Below, in pieces: positions 1 to 8,291 of a DNA stretch of 64,000 nt. Below the pieces are notes generated by a model. That model saw nothing but the letters and a program-made list of their open reading frames with translations, ran no database searches and was not told the origin of the DNA. Positions within the stretch are counted from its first letter, which is position 1. Every line of letters begins with the position of its first letter. Origin of the DNA: a virus. The position numbers and the translations under genes are program-made. The stretch covers positions 25,277 to 89,276 of IMG/VR virus record IMGVR_UViG_3300027754_000063; one strand, given 5' to 3'.

Positions 1-672
1 ATTTATCAGGGAATTACAATCTTTTTGTAGTATTTCTGGTATAGATTTATTAGGAATTTCATTGATTTCATTATTCTCAAATTTAAATTTTATTTGTTTT
101 TTATGGGTACTTCCAATTGTAACAATAGCTTCTTCAGACAAATATGCTATATTCCCATATTCTGGAGTAGGGTACAGTGCTTCCACAAAAATATTGTGGT
201 TGTGCCAGATTATATTCTTTACTGCTTTATCTATTTTTTCAGCTAATTCCTGTACTCTTTTTTTTGAATGGTAAGAATAATTACTAATAGCTTTATCTAT
301 CTCTATACAGTTAATTTCCTCTGCATACAAACTAGTTTCATACTCTAATAACATTGAGTTTATTTTTTCTGCTGCTGTATTTGAATTTTTATATGCCCAA
401 TCAAATAGTTTTTTTCTTTCTTGTGATATCTTTTTTACTAAATGTGTAGCAACTGCCATCTCCAACAAAATTGAATTTGGGTACTGAGATTCTTCTAACA
501 AATTTGTTAATTCTAGTTCATTAATCGTATCGTTTTTAACAAATTTTATACGGTCTTTGCTTGGGTTCATTAGCAAGCCAGATAGTTCTTCTATCAAACT
601 ATTATTGTATTGTTCTATAGAAAATTCTGTTTTCTTATTTTCTTTAATTTCTATGTATTTTTTGTAAGACAT
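1..672 (-). CDS. Unknown protein, truncated by the window edge (3' end missing)
   Basis: An open frame runs from an ATG at 672-670 to the window edge without a stop (224 codons seen). The start follows a purine-rich AGAAAGAAA stretch and lies 9 bases after the terminase stop, so the two are probably cotranscribed. The protein begins MSYKKYIEIKENKK and is rich in Lys, Glu, Asn and Ile, mostly predicted helical. It has no signal peptide, membrane segment or motif I recognise. Position right after the terminase suggests a packaging or head role, but that is only context. The rest of the gene lies outside the window. Confidence 0.8.
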   Translation of the reverse strand, partial: MSYKKYIEIKENKKTEFSIEQYNNSLIEELSGLLMNPSKDRIKFVKNDTINELELTNLLEESQYPNSILLEMAVATHLVKKISQERKKLFDWAYKNSNTAAEKINSMLLEYETSLYAEEINCIEIDKAISNYSYHSKKRVQELAEKIDKAVKNIIWHNHNIFVEALYPTPEYGNIAYLSEEAIVTIGSTHKKQIKFKFENNEINEIPNKSIPEILQKDCNSLIN

Positions 673-681
673 TTTTTCTTT

Positions 682-2514
682 CTACCAATCAAATTCACGT
701 AAAATGTTGTTGTTTTTTCTTTGTTCGTTCATTATTGGACTTGCCGAGTTGTCCATATCTGGTGCCAGTAGATCTATTTCCTCTTCCTCAAGGTCGTCTA
801 TAGACATTTCGTCTATTTCTTTTTTAATTTCTTCATAAACTTGCGATTTTATGCTAGCATTATCCTCTCTAGTTCTTTCTTCTAATCCTATTGGAACATC
901 TCTAGCTATTGACTCTCTAACATATAATGCCATGCACATAGAAAGTATGGCATCATCATGTTTTCCTTTTTGTGCCTGTGCTTTTTTTGTTACGGCATTA
1001 TATTCAAATGTTTGAAGTTCTGTAACGAACCTTATGCTATTTATCAAAATAGAATTATTTATAAGTCTGTTTTGCAAAGACTCTAGGAATAAAGCCCTAT
1101 TTGTCTGACCGATTTTTATTCCAGGCTTTGTATTAGAAGTTATTTTGTCTGTATCATAATAAAGATTATCATAATATAGGGTGTGTTGTAAGTTGCTTAT
1201 TACAGCACCGCCTGGTCCCATATGTTCTATTGCCAGCATAGCATTATTGTAAAAAGTTCCCACTTCGTTTAGAACCTGAGCAAATTCATGTGGAACAATT
1301 GTGTTAGAATAAAATTCGGCTACTTGTTCAAGCGACATAGTGTCTATTATTTCAAAACAAGAATTATCATTATTTTCTCCTTGTCCTTCAGCACAATCTA
1401 CTCCAATTATGTATTCATGACCTTCAATTGGCTCTTTCCAGACCCACAAGGCTCCCCTTAAATGTTCATTTTCTAATTGAGCCATTCGACCTGTACGATT
1501 AGACCATTTTGAAAATAATTTTCTGCTCGGATGATTTTCTCTCGTTTGTTCTGTTAGATCAGTTATCACTTTTGTAGGAAAATATGTTTCTCCTGATCCT
1601 AAAAACTCTCTCATTACTTCTTGTAAGAATCCTTTTGGTCCAAGCTGTGCTTTTTGCTCAGCAACCCATTTTGGATCATTATAATCGGGATGCTCCCAGT
1701 AATCTAAGTCTATAACATGAAATTTGTTTCTATTTTCTTTTGCATCAACATATGTTTGCTCATACCAATTACCCAATCCATTAACAGTAGAAATTAAAGT
1801 GCATGATCCACCGGTAGACAGTACCGGCCACATAGCTTTCCAGTGCTTTTCCATATCGTCAATAAATGCGGCTTCGTCTACGATTAAAAATGTAACGGCT
1901 TTACCTCGTGCCGCCTCAGGAGAGTAAAACTTTATGGCGGAACCAGTGTCTGTAAACATTTTTAAATGATCGTTCCATTTTCCTTCTTTTTTTGGCTTTA
2001 ACCAAATTGGAAAATGCTCGCAAGCCCTATCGATCATCATGCCAATGTCGGTTGCTTCTCTATCTGTTTTAGACAACAACATTATTTGTTGATCCATTTG
2101 AAACATACACCTCCATAGCCCCCACAAAAGAGTAACGGTGGTGAGTCCTCCCTGCCTAAACTTGCTAATTATGTTGAATCTATAAACCTCGTAATCCTTA
2201 ATTACCTTTCTTTGGTACCCATATAAGACAAATGGAACAAGACCCTTCATTGGATGTAGAATCTTAATATATTTGTGGCAAAAATATGGAAAAGAATTAC
2301 AACATTTTATAATTTCTTTTTGCCTTCTATCAGAGTCATACGCATCAACCTCTTCGGCTGATTCGCAGGGATCTATTTCAAGTTCGTATTTGTCAAATTC
2401 GTAATATTGAGGATCATACTGAAATTGTTTCTTTTTTTTATCAAAAATGCCGCCAGATTCATAAAAGTCTTTTAAATTTTTATGTGATTTTTTCCAGAAT
2501 TTTTCTTTAGACAT
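682..2514 (-). CDS. Terminase large subunit (T4 gp17-like)
   Basis: DNA-packaging motor ATPase and nuclease, 610 residues, the usual size for T4-like TerL. The N-terminal ATPase domain has the P-loop region KFRQGGLTT (residues 118-126), a variant in which the expected Lys is replaced. This variant is seen in other phage terminases that read RQxGxST, so I do not treat it as damage. Walker B is FLIVDEAAF (209-217). The C-terminal RNase-H-like nuclease shows IIGVDCAEGQ with the first acidic residue and DDAILSMCMAL with a late acidic pair. The C-terminus is acidic. It starts at the ATG 2514-2512. The gene is transcribed away from the ferritin operon and is far from the portal gene on the opposite strand, unlike T4, where 17 lies in the same late cluster. 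Confidence 0.96.
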   Translation of the reverse strand: MSKEKFWKKSHKNLKDFYESGGIFDKKKKQFQYDPQYYEFDKYELEIDPCESAEEVDAYDSDRRQKEIIKCCNSFPYFCHKYIKILHPMKGLVPFVLYGYQRKVIKDYEVYRFNIISKFRQGGLTTVTLLWGLWRCMFQMDQQIMLLSKTDREATDIGMMIDRACEHFPIWLKPKKEGKWNDHLKMFTDTGSAIKFYSPEAARGKAVTFLIVDEAAFIDDMEKHWKAMWPVLSTGGSCTLISTVNGLGNWYEQTYVDAKENRNKFHVIDLDYWEHPDYNDPKWVAEQKAQLGPKGFLQEVMREFLGSGETYFPTKVITDLTEQTRENHPSRKLFSKWSNRTGRMAQLENEHLRGALWVWKEPIEGHEYIIGVDCAEGQGENNDNSCFEIIDTMSLEQVAEFYSNTIVPHEFAQVLNEVGTFYNNAMLAIEHMGPGGAVISNLQHTLYYDNLYYDTDKITSNTKPGIKIGQTNRALFLESLQNRLINNSILINSIRFVTELQTFEYNAVTKKAQAQKGKHDDAILSMCMALYVRESIARDVPIGLEERTREDNASIKSQVYEEIKKEIDEMSIDDLEEEEIDLLAPDMDNSASPIMNEQRKNNNILREFDW

Positions 2515-2558
2515 AATACTAACTTAGTTAATGTTTGCGAGAAACATATCTAGTAGAC

Positions 2559-2585
2559 TTGACTCTCTGTTTAAATTATTATAAT
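2559..2585 (+). promoter_or_regulatory. Probable sigma70-type promoter of the ferritin/CYTH operon
   Basis: TTGACT (2559-2564) and TATAAT (2580-2585) are separated by 15 bases, slightly short of optimal. The start codon of the ferritin-like gene follows 40 bases downstream after AAAAGGAAC. The region lies between divergent genes. Confidence 0.5.
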
Positions 2586-2625
2586 ATATCTCAATCAATA
2601 TAATTAAATTAAAAAGGAACGTTAA

Positions 2626-3066
2626 ATGGGCGAAAAATCAATACAATTAGCAGATATGCTGGAGATACTTAATGGAGACTTAAGAAATGAATGGAAGCAC
2701 TTAAGATTTTACCTATTCCATGCTAGTGCTGTAACAGGTCTTCATGCTACAGAGTATAAAGAGTTTTTTCTTGAAGAAGCAGCAGGCGAAATGGTGCATG
2801 TAACGCAGTTTTCTGACTTAATCATAGGATTAGGGGGAACCGCAACAGATAAGTCTAATGACTTTTTAAAGTTTAAAAAGCCAAAAGAAATATTAGAATA
2901 TGCTTACGAAATGGAAAAAGAAGTTGTTTCAAATTATTCTGAGCGAATAAAACACGCCCAAATATTGGGTGGCGTCGACGGGCAATGGTTAGAAATTTTC
3001 CTAGAAACACAAATACAAAAGAGTCGAGAAGATGTAGACCATTATAAACAAATAATTCAAGAATAG
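2626..3066 (+). CDS. Ferritin-like diiron protein
   Basis: A 146-residue four-helix-bundle protein of the ferritin/bacterioferritin type. Visible metal-ligand candidates are Glu22 in NEWKHLRFYLFHA, an ExxH motif at E55-H58 (EEAAGEMVHV), a Glu in the third helix (YEMEKEVVSNY) and Glu126 in FLETQIQKSREDVDHY. The fourth helix has no clean ExxH but has the ExQ/DxxH pattern common in ferritin-like relatives. The likely role is iron storage or detoxification, or oxidative-stress protection during infection. The ribosome site is AAAAGGAAC. It is followed after 11 bases by the CYTH gene, with which it forms an operon. Whether it assembles into a cage cannot be judged from sequence. Confidence 0.82.
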   Translation: MGEKSIQLADMLEILNGDLRNEWKHLRFYLFHASAVTGLHATEYKEFFLEEAAGEMVHVTQFSDLIIGLGGTATDKSNDFLKFKKPKEILEYAYEMEKEVVSNYSERIKHAQILGGVDGQWLEIFLETQIQKSREDVDHYKQIIQE

Positions 3067-3077
3067 AGGAGATCCAA

Positions 3078-3608
3078 ATTCCTATTGAAAACGAAGTTAA
3101 GTTTGTATTGCTTGAAACAATAGAGTCCGAGCAATCAATAGCAGAACAAGCAGAACAAAAACTTCATATAGAACAAAAATACCTTACTATAGAAAAAGGA
3201 ATATCTGTTCGTATAAGACGCACAATAAATAATAGTATTTCTTCATATTCTATGACAGTTAAGAAAAATGTTTCAGGGCAATGCATAGAAATTGAATGTT
3301 TAATATCCAAAGATGACTTTGATAAATTGTGGACCACGGGACACAATAAAGTCACCAAAATAAGGTACCTATACAAAGGTTGGGATATTGATTTTTTTAA
3401 ACGCCATAATGGTAAAAATTATATCGCAATTGCAGAAATTGAGATGTTACCATTACAAAAGGCTCCTAAATTCATTCCAATTATAATAAAAAGAAATATA
3501 ATCCATAATGTTGATATTAATGATAATCGTTTTTCCAACAAAAAGTTAGGAAATATAAAATATGCCAACCAACTTCTTAAAAAAATTAAAAAAATAATAA
3601 AGATTTGA
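3078..3608 (+). CDS. CYTH-domain triphosphatase-like protein, apparent ATT start
   Basis: CYTH/triphosphate-tunnel fold, known for hydrolysing thiamine triphosphate, tripolyphosphate or RNA 5'-triphosphates. The defining ExExK motif reads IENEVKF and lies upstream of the first conventional start (TTG at 3108). The frame has a stop at 3045-3047, and between it and 3108 there is no ATG, GTG, TTG or CTG. A strong AGAGGAG site at 3065-3071 sits 6 bases before ATT at 3078, which gives a 176-residue protein beginning MPIENEVKFVL, a typical CYTH N-terminus. Later motifs are VRIRR, YSMTVKK, IEIE, KIRY and AEIEM. The true start is therefore inferred to be ATT, or a mutated or misread ATG. The substrate is unknown. 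Confidence 0.8.
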   Translation: MPIENEVKFVLLETIESEQSIAEQAEQKLHIEQKYLTIEKGISVRIRRTINNSISSYSMTVKKNVSGQCIEIECLISKDDFDKLWTTGHNKVTKIRYLYKGWDIDFFKRHNGKNYIAIAEIEMLPLQKAPKFIPIIIKRNIIHNVDINDNRFSNKKLGNIKYANQLLKKIKKIIKI

Positions 3609-3633
3609 CCCAGAAATTTAATTGTGTTATAAT
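3605..3633 (+). promoter_or_regulatory. Consensus sigma70 promoter
   Basis: TTGACC (3605-3610), a 17-base spacer, then TATAAT (3628-3633). It overlaps the end of the CYTH gene and reads into the small basic-protein gene at 3672. The same TTGACC-17-TATAAT arrangement recurs on the minus strand at 54318-54346. It probably serves expression by the unmodified host polymerase. Confidence 0.75.
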
Positions 3634-3671
3634 AAAAAGGTGTCAAATAACAAAAGAATTAAGGAGTTAAA

Positions 3672-3971
3672 ATGAAGTACAATTTAGTAGAAAACTATCC
3701 GGTTGCAAGATTTTGGTATAAAGGAACTCACACGCACCCAGTTCGTAGAACTGTACTCGTTACAGAGTCTACAAAAACGCATTTGAGTGGATACGAACTT
3801 AGAGATGGAAATATTGTAAGACAGACAATAAACGCACCTGTAAAAACATACATAAGAAAGAAAATTGCAAAAGGAAGAAATTTGAGAGCAAGGCAAAAGA
3901 GCGTAATCAATCTTTCTAAAACTACTTTAGTGAGAAAAAGCCTCATGAGTCTCATAGAATCTGGAATTTAG
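3672..3971 (+). CDS. Small basic protein of unknown function
   Basis: A 99-residue protein with a perfect AAGGAG site 6 bases upstream. It is strongly basic in its second half (RKKIAKGRNLRARQKS) and has a compact N-terminal part with VRRTVLVTEST, HLSGYELRDGNIVRQ and APVKTYIRKKI, which looks like a small beta-barrel or nucleic-acid-binding fold. I cannot name a family. It has its own consensus sigma70 promoter 39 bases upstream, so it may be an early gene, possibly acting on host nucleic acid or the transcription machinery. That role is inference only. Confidence 0.75.
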   Translation: MKYNLVENYPVARFWYKGTHTHPVRRTVLVTESTKTHLSGYELRDGNIVRQTINAPVKTYIRKKIAKGRNLRARQKSVINLSKTTLVRKSLMSLIESGI

Positions 3972-4023
3972 AAAATTTTTTACAAATTGTACACTATATT
4001 AAGATTAAGAACGAACGTAATAT

Positions 4024-4083
4024 CCGCTCCTACTGATTTTAGACAATCATAAGATTGCATTTAGTGGGAGAGGAAACTCACCC
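4024..4083 (+). promoter_or_regulatory. Structured 5' leader with two competing hairpins
   Basis: CTCCTACT (4027-4034) can pair with AGTGGGAG (4063-4070), enclosing a second stem CAATC/GATTG (4044-4048 with 4053-4057) and an ATAA loop. The 3' arm overlaps an alternative hairpin, GGG-A-GAG / CTC-A-CCC (4066-4083), closed by a GAAA tetraloop, so the two are mutually exclusive. It lies in the 165-base leader before the gene at 4137. It matches no riboswitch class I recognise. Confidence 0.45.
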
Positions 4084-4136
4084 GCATTTAGCGTGTGTGT
4101 AGCTCAACGTCCACGAATTAGAAAAGGGTAAAAAAA

Positions 4137-4637
4137 ATGAATAATGTTGAAAAATGGACACTTGATGACGGAAGACGAGCTGAAAAAACAACCACAGAAA
4201 AACAAGTTAATGAGTTAGAGTTTGAGAGAGTTATAGAAATTAGTGTAGAAGAAGAGCGAACATTAAATTTGCAAAAAAGAATAACAGAAAAAACTCGACC
4301 ATTTGTTTATGAAAGAACAATAGAAACAATTAACGCAACTGGTGAAGTCGTTGACAAAGTGGTTGAGTCTATTGATCCTGAAGTTAACCTTAAATTAGTA
4401 CAATTGAATAATGATAGTTATGTTACAAAAAACGAAATGATTGAAACAATTGTAGAAGCTATAAAGTCTTCAAAAGATTTGCCTGTTAGTGCATGTCAAA
4501 TTAATACGAGAGGTGCCGCAGAAGAAATATCAAATTTAAAAGTAGTTGGCTATTCTGTTAAGGATATTGTTTTAACGCTTGTTATTGTATTACAGGTTGC
4601 ATTCTTAGCCTATTTGCTTGTTACTAAACCCAACTAA
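4137..4637 (+). CDS. C-terminally anchored membrane protein, unknown function
   Basis: A 166-residue protein with a long charged, Glu/Thr-rich region (residues 1-130) and a single hydrophobic segment near the C-terminus (DIVLTLVIVLQVAFLAYLLV), followed only by TKPN. This is the architecture of a tail-anchored protein facing the cytoplasm. Repeated phrases such as VIEISVEEERT and YERTIETINATGEVVDKVVE suggest a beta-rich or coiled body. AAAAGGG lies 8 bases upstream. It is preceded by the structured leader and followed 14 bases later by a virion-like gene. Function unknown; it may act at the host membrane. Confidence 0.72.
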   Translation: MNNVEKWTLDDGRRAEKTTTEKQVNELEFERVIEISVEEERTLNLQKRITEKTRPFVYERTIETINATGEVVDKVVESIDPEVNLKLVQLNNDSYVTKNEMIETIVEAIKSSKDLPVSACQINTRGAAEEISNLKVVGYSVKDIVLTLVIVLQVAFLAYLLVTKPN

Positions 4638-4651
4638 AATAAGGAACCCAA

Positions 4652-5509
4652 ATGTCTTTTTACCAAAATGTATTTAATCAAGAGTTCAAAGGAAATTGGG
4701 TTCTGTCAGATAGACAATATTCTCTTACTTTTACGTGCCCTGCAAATAGAAACTCCTCAGAGTATCAGTATGCATATACAAACGGACCTTGGGACTTAAC
4801 AAATGGTAAAGATCATTTATTATTAAACTATGCATGGGATGTTGATTTTAAGAACTACGCAGTATTAGATGTAGATCTTCTACCAGCCGGAGCATTAGCT
4901 CCAGCTTTAGATACTGCTGTTACCGCATACGAAGTAGTAGCAATTTTAAATGCAAACGCAACATTTTCGGATATGTTCGTTGCAGAAACATCTGTTGATC
5001 GGTCTAATCCAAGCTTAATAACCGTTATAATAAAATCGAAAACTGGAAGAGCAAAGAAAGATATTAAGCTATGGATAAGCAATAGCGGGTCAGAAAGATC
5101 CATGAAATTCAATAAGTATGCAGGTGTTGCAGAACTACCAACTTATTTTGATAGGCACACAATCAGCAGTAGATTCAGTTTTTCTGATTCTGCTGGTGCT
5201 CTCATACTGCTTGACAACACGGATGGTGCGGAAGACGAAGACGTTATAACACTTGCGGGATTCGATCCAGCTAATCCTCTAGAAGATTGGGCGTTGCTTC
5301 GAGGAAGAGCATCTGGACTTTTTTCCTTTAAAAAGCAAACAGTAGACGGGGCAAGTAGGATTACGGAGATAATTGAGTATCCAGCAGGAGCAGCGGCTGG
5401 TGATTTTGCTAGAAAAACATTAATGACTTACACAGGTGATCAGACGGCTCCAGATGAGATTCTGCAAATTCCTTATGTATTAGCAGATGGTGATTTGATA
5501 GAGCCTTAA
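4652..5509 (+). CDS. Probable virion structural protein
   Basis: A 285-residue soluble protein starting MSFYQNVFNQEF after an AAGGAACCC ribosome site. It is rich in Tyr, Asp, Ala and Leu, with beta-type segments (YAVLDVDLLPAG, ITVIIKSKTGR, ILLDNTDGAEDED) and no signal peptide or transmembrane helix. Composition (balanced acidic, Gly/Ala-rich) resembles tail or decoration proteins of T4-like phages, but no family is recognisable. It ends 15 bases from the end of the convergent gene at 5525. Confidence 0.6.
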   Translation: MSFYQNVFNQEFKGNWVLSDRQYSLTFTCPANRNSSEYQYAYTNGPWDLTNGKDHLLLNYAWDVDFKNYAVLDVDLLPAGALAPALDTAVTAYEVVAILNANATFSDMFVAETSVDRSNPSLITVIIKSKTGRAKKDIKLWISNSGSERSMKFNKYAGVAELPTYFDRHTISSRFSFSDSAGALILLDNTDGAEDEDVITLAGFDPANPLEDWALLRGRASGLFSFKKQTVDGASRITEIIEYPAGAAAGDFARKTLMTYTGDQTAPDEILQIPYVLADGDLIEP

Positions 5510-5524
5510 TAGCTAATTAGTTAA

Positions 5525-5881
5525 TTATAGTTGCCTTAATTTAACTTCAATTATAGTAGAATCTTTTAGTATTTTTTCTGCGTTATTTACTGCTATTATT
5601 TTTGCTTCTTCTTTTGTTAAAGCAAATATAGAAAAAATATTTTTGTATTCTATACCAAGACCTCTATCATATCTAACAATTGCTTGCCATTCTTTCTGGC
5701 GATTCACAAGCAACCATCCGGCAGCGGCAGCATCATCAAAACTTTTGTATTCCAATTTATTTTGGAAAGAATCATTCGTTTGTGTTGAAATTTTTTCTAA
5801 AATGAATTTACCATGCATATTTGCATAAATTATAATTCCATTTAAAGAAAACACTTCTTGTTGATTGACTAAATCCCCCAT
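5525..5881 (-). CDS. Hypothetical protein
   Basis: A 118-residue protein, start ATG at 5881-5879 inside the last codons of the upstream gene (13-base overlap), so translation is probably coupled. It has a small alpha/beta look, with repeated FILEKISTQ / FSIFALTKEEAKIIAVNNAEKIL phrases and an Ala run (DDAAAAGWLLVN). The C-terminal KEEA..IAVNNAEKIL helix resembles small single-domain phage proteins, but I cannot assign a function. Confidence 0.65.
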   Translation of the reverse strand: MGDLVNQQEVFSLNGIIIYANMHGKFILEKISTQTNDSFQNKLEYKSFDDAAAAGWLLVNRQKEWQAIVRYDRGLGIEYKNIFSIFALTKEEAKIIAVNNAEKILKDSTIIEVKLRQL

Positions 5882-6390
5882 TTTTTTCTCAAATTTTCTA
5901 ATATTGTGTTTTTCTGTTTTTCTTTTTTATTTATATTTTCTTTTTTATCTCTTATTTTAACTTCTTTGTCAATGCCTTTTGCAATATTATAAAAATATTC
6001 TATTTTTTCTTGCCACTTTTCTTGTGGAGCATAGTTTTCTAATTCTCCAGATACCTCCTTATAAACTACATTGCTTTCGTTTGTTACTATTATTTCTCTT
6101 AAATGGAATCTAACAAGAATAGAGATATTTGATCCACGTGATAATCCATCAAAGTGTAAACCAATTTCTTGCGTTTGTTCCATATCATCCATTGTGTGTA
6201 TGGTTTCTTCTGTTTCCTGAAACTCATATGGATCTGCAAACTCGGTGCAGTCGGAGTACAGTCCTCCTTGCCTTATGATGGGGAACCCAAGTCTTTTTGC
6301 AATTAAGCAAAATTTACCACCAAGACCCATATAGCCATTTTTCATTGCTTCTAATGTTCTTGCCTCTTGAACTCTTTGATAAGGATCCAT
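5869..6390 (-). CDS. Hypothetical phage protein
   Basis: A 173-residue protein. The N-terminal half contains MGLGGKFCLIAKRLGFPIIRQGGLYSD and a central acidic stretch (ETEETIHTMDDMEQTQEIG), followed by a beta segment (ISILVRFHLREIIVTNESNVVYKE split over adjacent strands) and a very basic C-terminal helix (KEKQKNTILENLRKKWGI). Upstream of the start at 6390 lie AT-rich sequences without a clear AGGAGG. It forms a two-gene unit with the next gene. No catalytic motif is visible; the length and acidic centre fit a virion assembly or tail accessory protein, but this is speculation. Confidence 0.6.
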   Translation of the reverse strand: MDPYQRVQEARTLEAMKNGYMGLGGKFCLIAKRLGFPIIRQGGLYSDCTEFADPYEFQETEETIHTMDDMEQTQEIGLHFDGLSRGSNISILVRFHLREIIVTNESNVVYKEVSGELENYAPQEKWQEKIEYFYNIAKGIDKEVKIRDKKENINKKEKQKNTILENLRKKWGI

Positions 6391-6469
6391 TTTAATTTCC
6401 GTTAATTGTTAAATTTTGATATAAAAGTCATATATATATATGTACATCTACAAAACAAAAGGAGTTGTT

Positions 6470-7969
6470 ATGTTGAGTTTCTTAAATAAATTTTATAATA
6501 TTTTGACTTTAAGACAAGAGTCAATCCATGGAGAACCGTTATTTTTTCATAATGGAACAAATAGCACAAGATTCTATCTTAATGATCCAACCACGCCACA
6601 ATTAATTAATGAGCAAGATGCTACGTTTAAAACAGCTTTACCAATTAGTTCTTTAAACGATAAAGGCGGAGGATTTGAATTAGGAAGCCTTCAACAACAA
6701 GCCAGTGCGTGCAGTATAATGATAAACAATATATTGTCGTACATGATGGTTGCATATAAAACATCTGGGCCATTAAAAACGATATCAAAATGGGCAGCAA
6801 CAAACAACTTGGCGATTAAATCCAGAGCTGGAGTCGATATAAACGCTTATTATGATAGAAAATCATTAAAATTCTTTTATTTTAAAGATACTGTTAAAAA
6901 TAAAACTGTTTACGCTTGCGACTCTAACTCTGTCGTCTCACACGAATTCGGACATGCTTTTTTAGACATAATGCGCCCAGACTTTTGGTCAACACAAGCC
7001 CCAGAAATATGGGCATATCACGAAGCATTCGGAGACATTACAGCATTAATAGCATCGCTTCAATACGATTCTTTAATTAACTGTGCCCTAGAAGAAACAA
7101 AAGGCAATATGATGCAGTCTAATGTTATTTCAAGACTGGCTTCAGAAATGGGAATAGGACTTAACAATGTGTCCAGAGATAAAGATCCTGGACGTAACTG
7201 CCTTAGAGATCTTTCTACTGTATTTGTTTATCAAACACCAGAAAGCCTGCCTAAATCTGGTCCAGAAAGTATGCTTATTAATGAATGCCATAGTTTTAGT
7301 CGAGTTTTTAGCGGTGCATTTTATGAGATTTTAATACTGATCAATAAACATCATATAGCTTTAGGAAGATCGCCATTAGATGCTATGAAAATTTCAAGAG
7401 ACGTTATGGCAAGATATCTATTAAAAGCAACAGCAGCAGTTCCTGTAACAGTAAGACTATTTGATGCTTTATCCAGACAAATACTACAAGTAGATCAAAG
7501 CGAAGGTGGTAAATATCAGGATATAATAAAAGATGTTTTTACAAGACGCAAAATTTTAATTCAAAGAATTTTAATGCTAGATAATGCAAATATTGATTCT
7601 GTAAAAAAAACCATTTCAGATAATCCATATGAATTGCACCTTTTGAACAAAAATAAGCTTTTAAGAACAATTTCTAAAAAAACAATAAATTTATCTAAAA
7701 TGGATAAAAAAATATCTATTTTAAGTAATAACCCTTTATTAAAATTAGACATAGATGTTCCAAGTGAAACAGGTTACTATTTTGATGAAAATAATATGCT
7801 TTTTGATGTAGTAGAAACAACGAACGAGGAGATGATTACTGCTGCATATGACTGTTTAGAGTTTTTAGACAAAAAGCACTTGGTCGGAAGCCATGGTAAT
7901 GCTTTATTTGAAATCAAACACGGTAAGCTCATAAGAAAACAAATTGTGTGCAGATGTGGAGGTGCATAA
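6470..7969 (+). CDS. Zinc metalloprotease, thermolysin-like gluzincin
   Basis: A 499-residue protein. I place the start at ATG 6470 because AAAGGAG lies just upstream; an in-frame ATG at 6440 has no such site. HEFGH (residues 158-162) followed by HEAFGD, with Glu185 as third ligand, is the HExxH...E arrangement of M4-type gluzincins. The region after it (TALIASLQYDSLINCALEE, later ECHSFSRVFSGAFYEILI) also resembles M4-type proteases. No signal peptide is visible, so it would act inside the cell or be carried by the virion. The C-terminal third (from about residue 365) is a separate charged domain. An AT-rich TATATATATATA box precedes it, and its stop overlaps the next start (TAATG). Confidence 0.85.
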   Translation: MLSFLNKFYNILTLRQESIHGEPLFFHNGTNSTRFYLNDPTTPQLINEQDATFKTALPISSLNDKGGGFELGSLQQQASACSIMINNILSYMMVAYKTSGPLKTISKWAATNNLAIKSRAGVDINAYYDRKSLKFFYFKDTVKNKTVYACDSNSVVSHEFGHAFLDIMRPDFWSTQAPEIWAYHEAFGDITALIASLQYDSLINCALEETKGNMMQSNVISRLASEMGIGLNNVSRDKDPGRNCLRDLSTVFVYQTPESLPKSGPESMLINECHSFSRVFSGAFYEILILINKHHIALGRSPLDAMKISRDVMARYLLKATAAVPVTVRLFDALSRQILQVDQSEGGKYQDIIKDVFTRRKILIQRILMLDNANIDSVKKTISDNPYELHLLNKNKLLRTISKKTINLSKMDKKISILSNNPLLKLDIDVPSETGYYFDENNMLFDVVETTNEEMITAAYDCLEFLDKKHLVGSHGNALFEIKHGKLIRKQIVCRCGGA

Positions 7970-8199
7970 TGTGTAAATGCTTGCCAAATTACTGCGACCC
8001 CTCGGCACCAGAATACCAAAAACCATGGAAACCAGCCAATAATTCCAGTTGTAGTGGGGCAGCATGCCTTCCAAGGAGTTGTGACTGCTCTCAAACAGTT
8101 AATATTCAAACAGAGAAAAAAGGTTGTTTTTTGACTGTAAAAAATTGTTTTAAAAATACATATCAAGTTGGTCAGAAGATAAGTAGGAAAAGTTGCTAA
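7969..8199 (+). CDS. Small cysteine-rich protein
   Basis: A 76-residue protein beginning MCKCLPNYC. The ATG at 7969 overlaps the protease stop, and GGAGGTG lies 5 bases upstream. Ten cysteines occur in CxC, CxxxxC and C-terminal positions, and there are many Pro, Ser and Asn residues, so a disulphide- or metal-stabilised knot is likely. Coupling to the metalloprotease suggests a partner, substrate or inhibitor of it. No known family was recognised. Confidence 0.72.
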   Translation: MCKCLPNYCDPSAPEYQKPWKPANNSSCSGAACLPRSCDCSQTVNIQTEKKGCFLTVKNCFKNTYQVGQKISRKSC

Positions 8200-8201
8200 A
8201 A

Positions 8202-8209
8202 TATAAATA
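8202..8209 (+). promoter_or_regulatory. T4-type late promoter box TATAAATA
   Basis: This is an exact match to the classical T4 late promoter -10 octamer, 82 bases upstream of the hyperacidic protein gene and just after the Cys-rich gene stop. Similar AT boxes precede other late genes here. Confidence 0.55.
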
Positions 8210-8291
8210 TATAAACCATAAATTTTTTTCACCTTTTTAATACATAGTTACATTCTAATTAGCGTTATAAAAAAAATAAGAGAGGAATTCA

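Noticed and set aside
2131-2190. Terminase P-loop without Lys taken as a broken enzyme
   Set aside because: The RQGGLTT variant resembles functional RQxGxST-type terminase loops, and the rest of the protein is intact.
4088-4140. Possible tRNA, because of GTGTAGCTCAACG
   Set aside because: There is no T-arm or acceptor stem, and the next gene starts too soon for a full tRNA.
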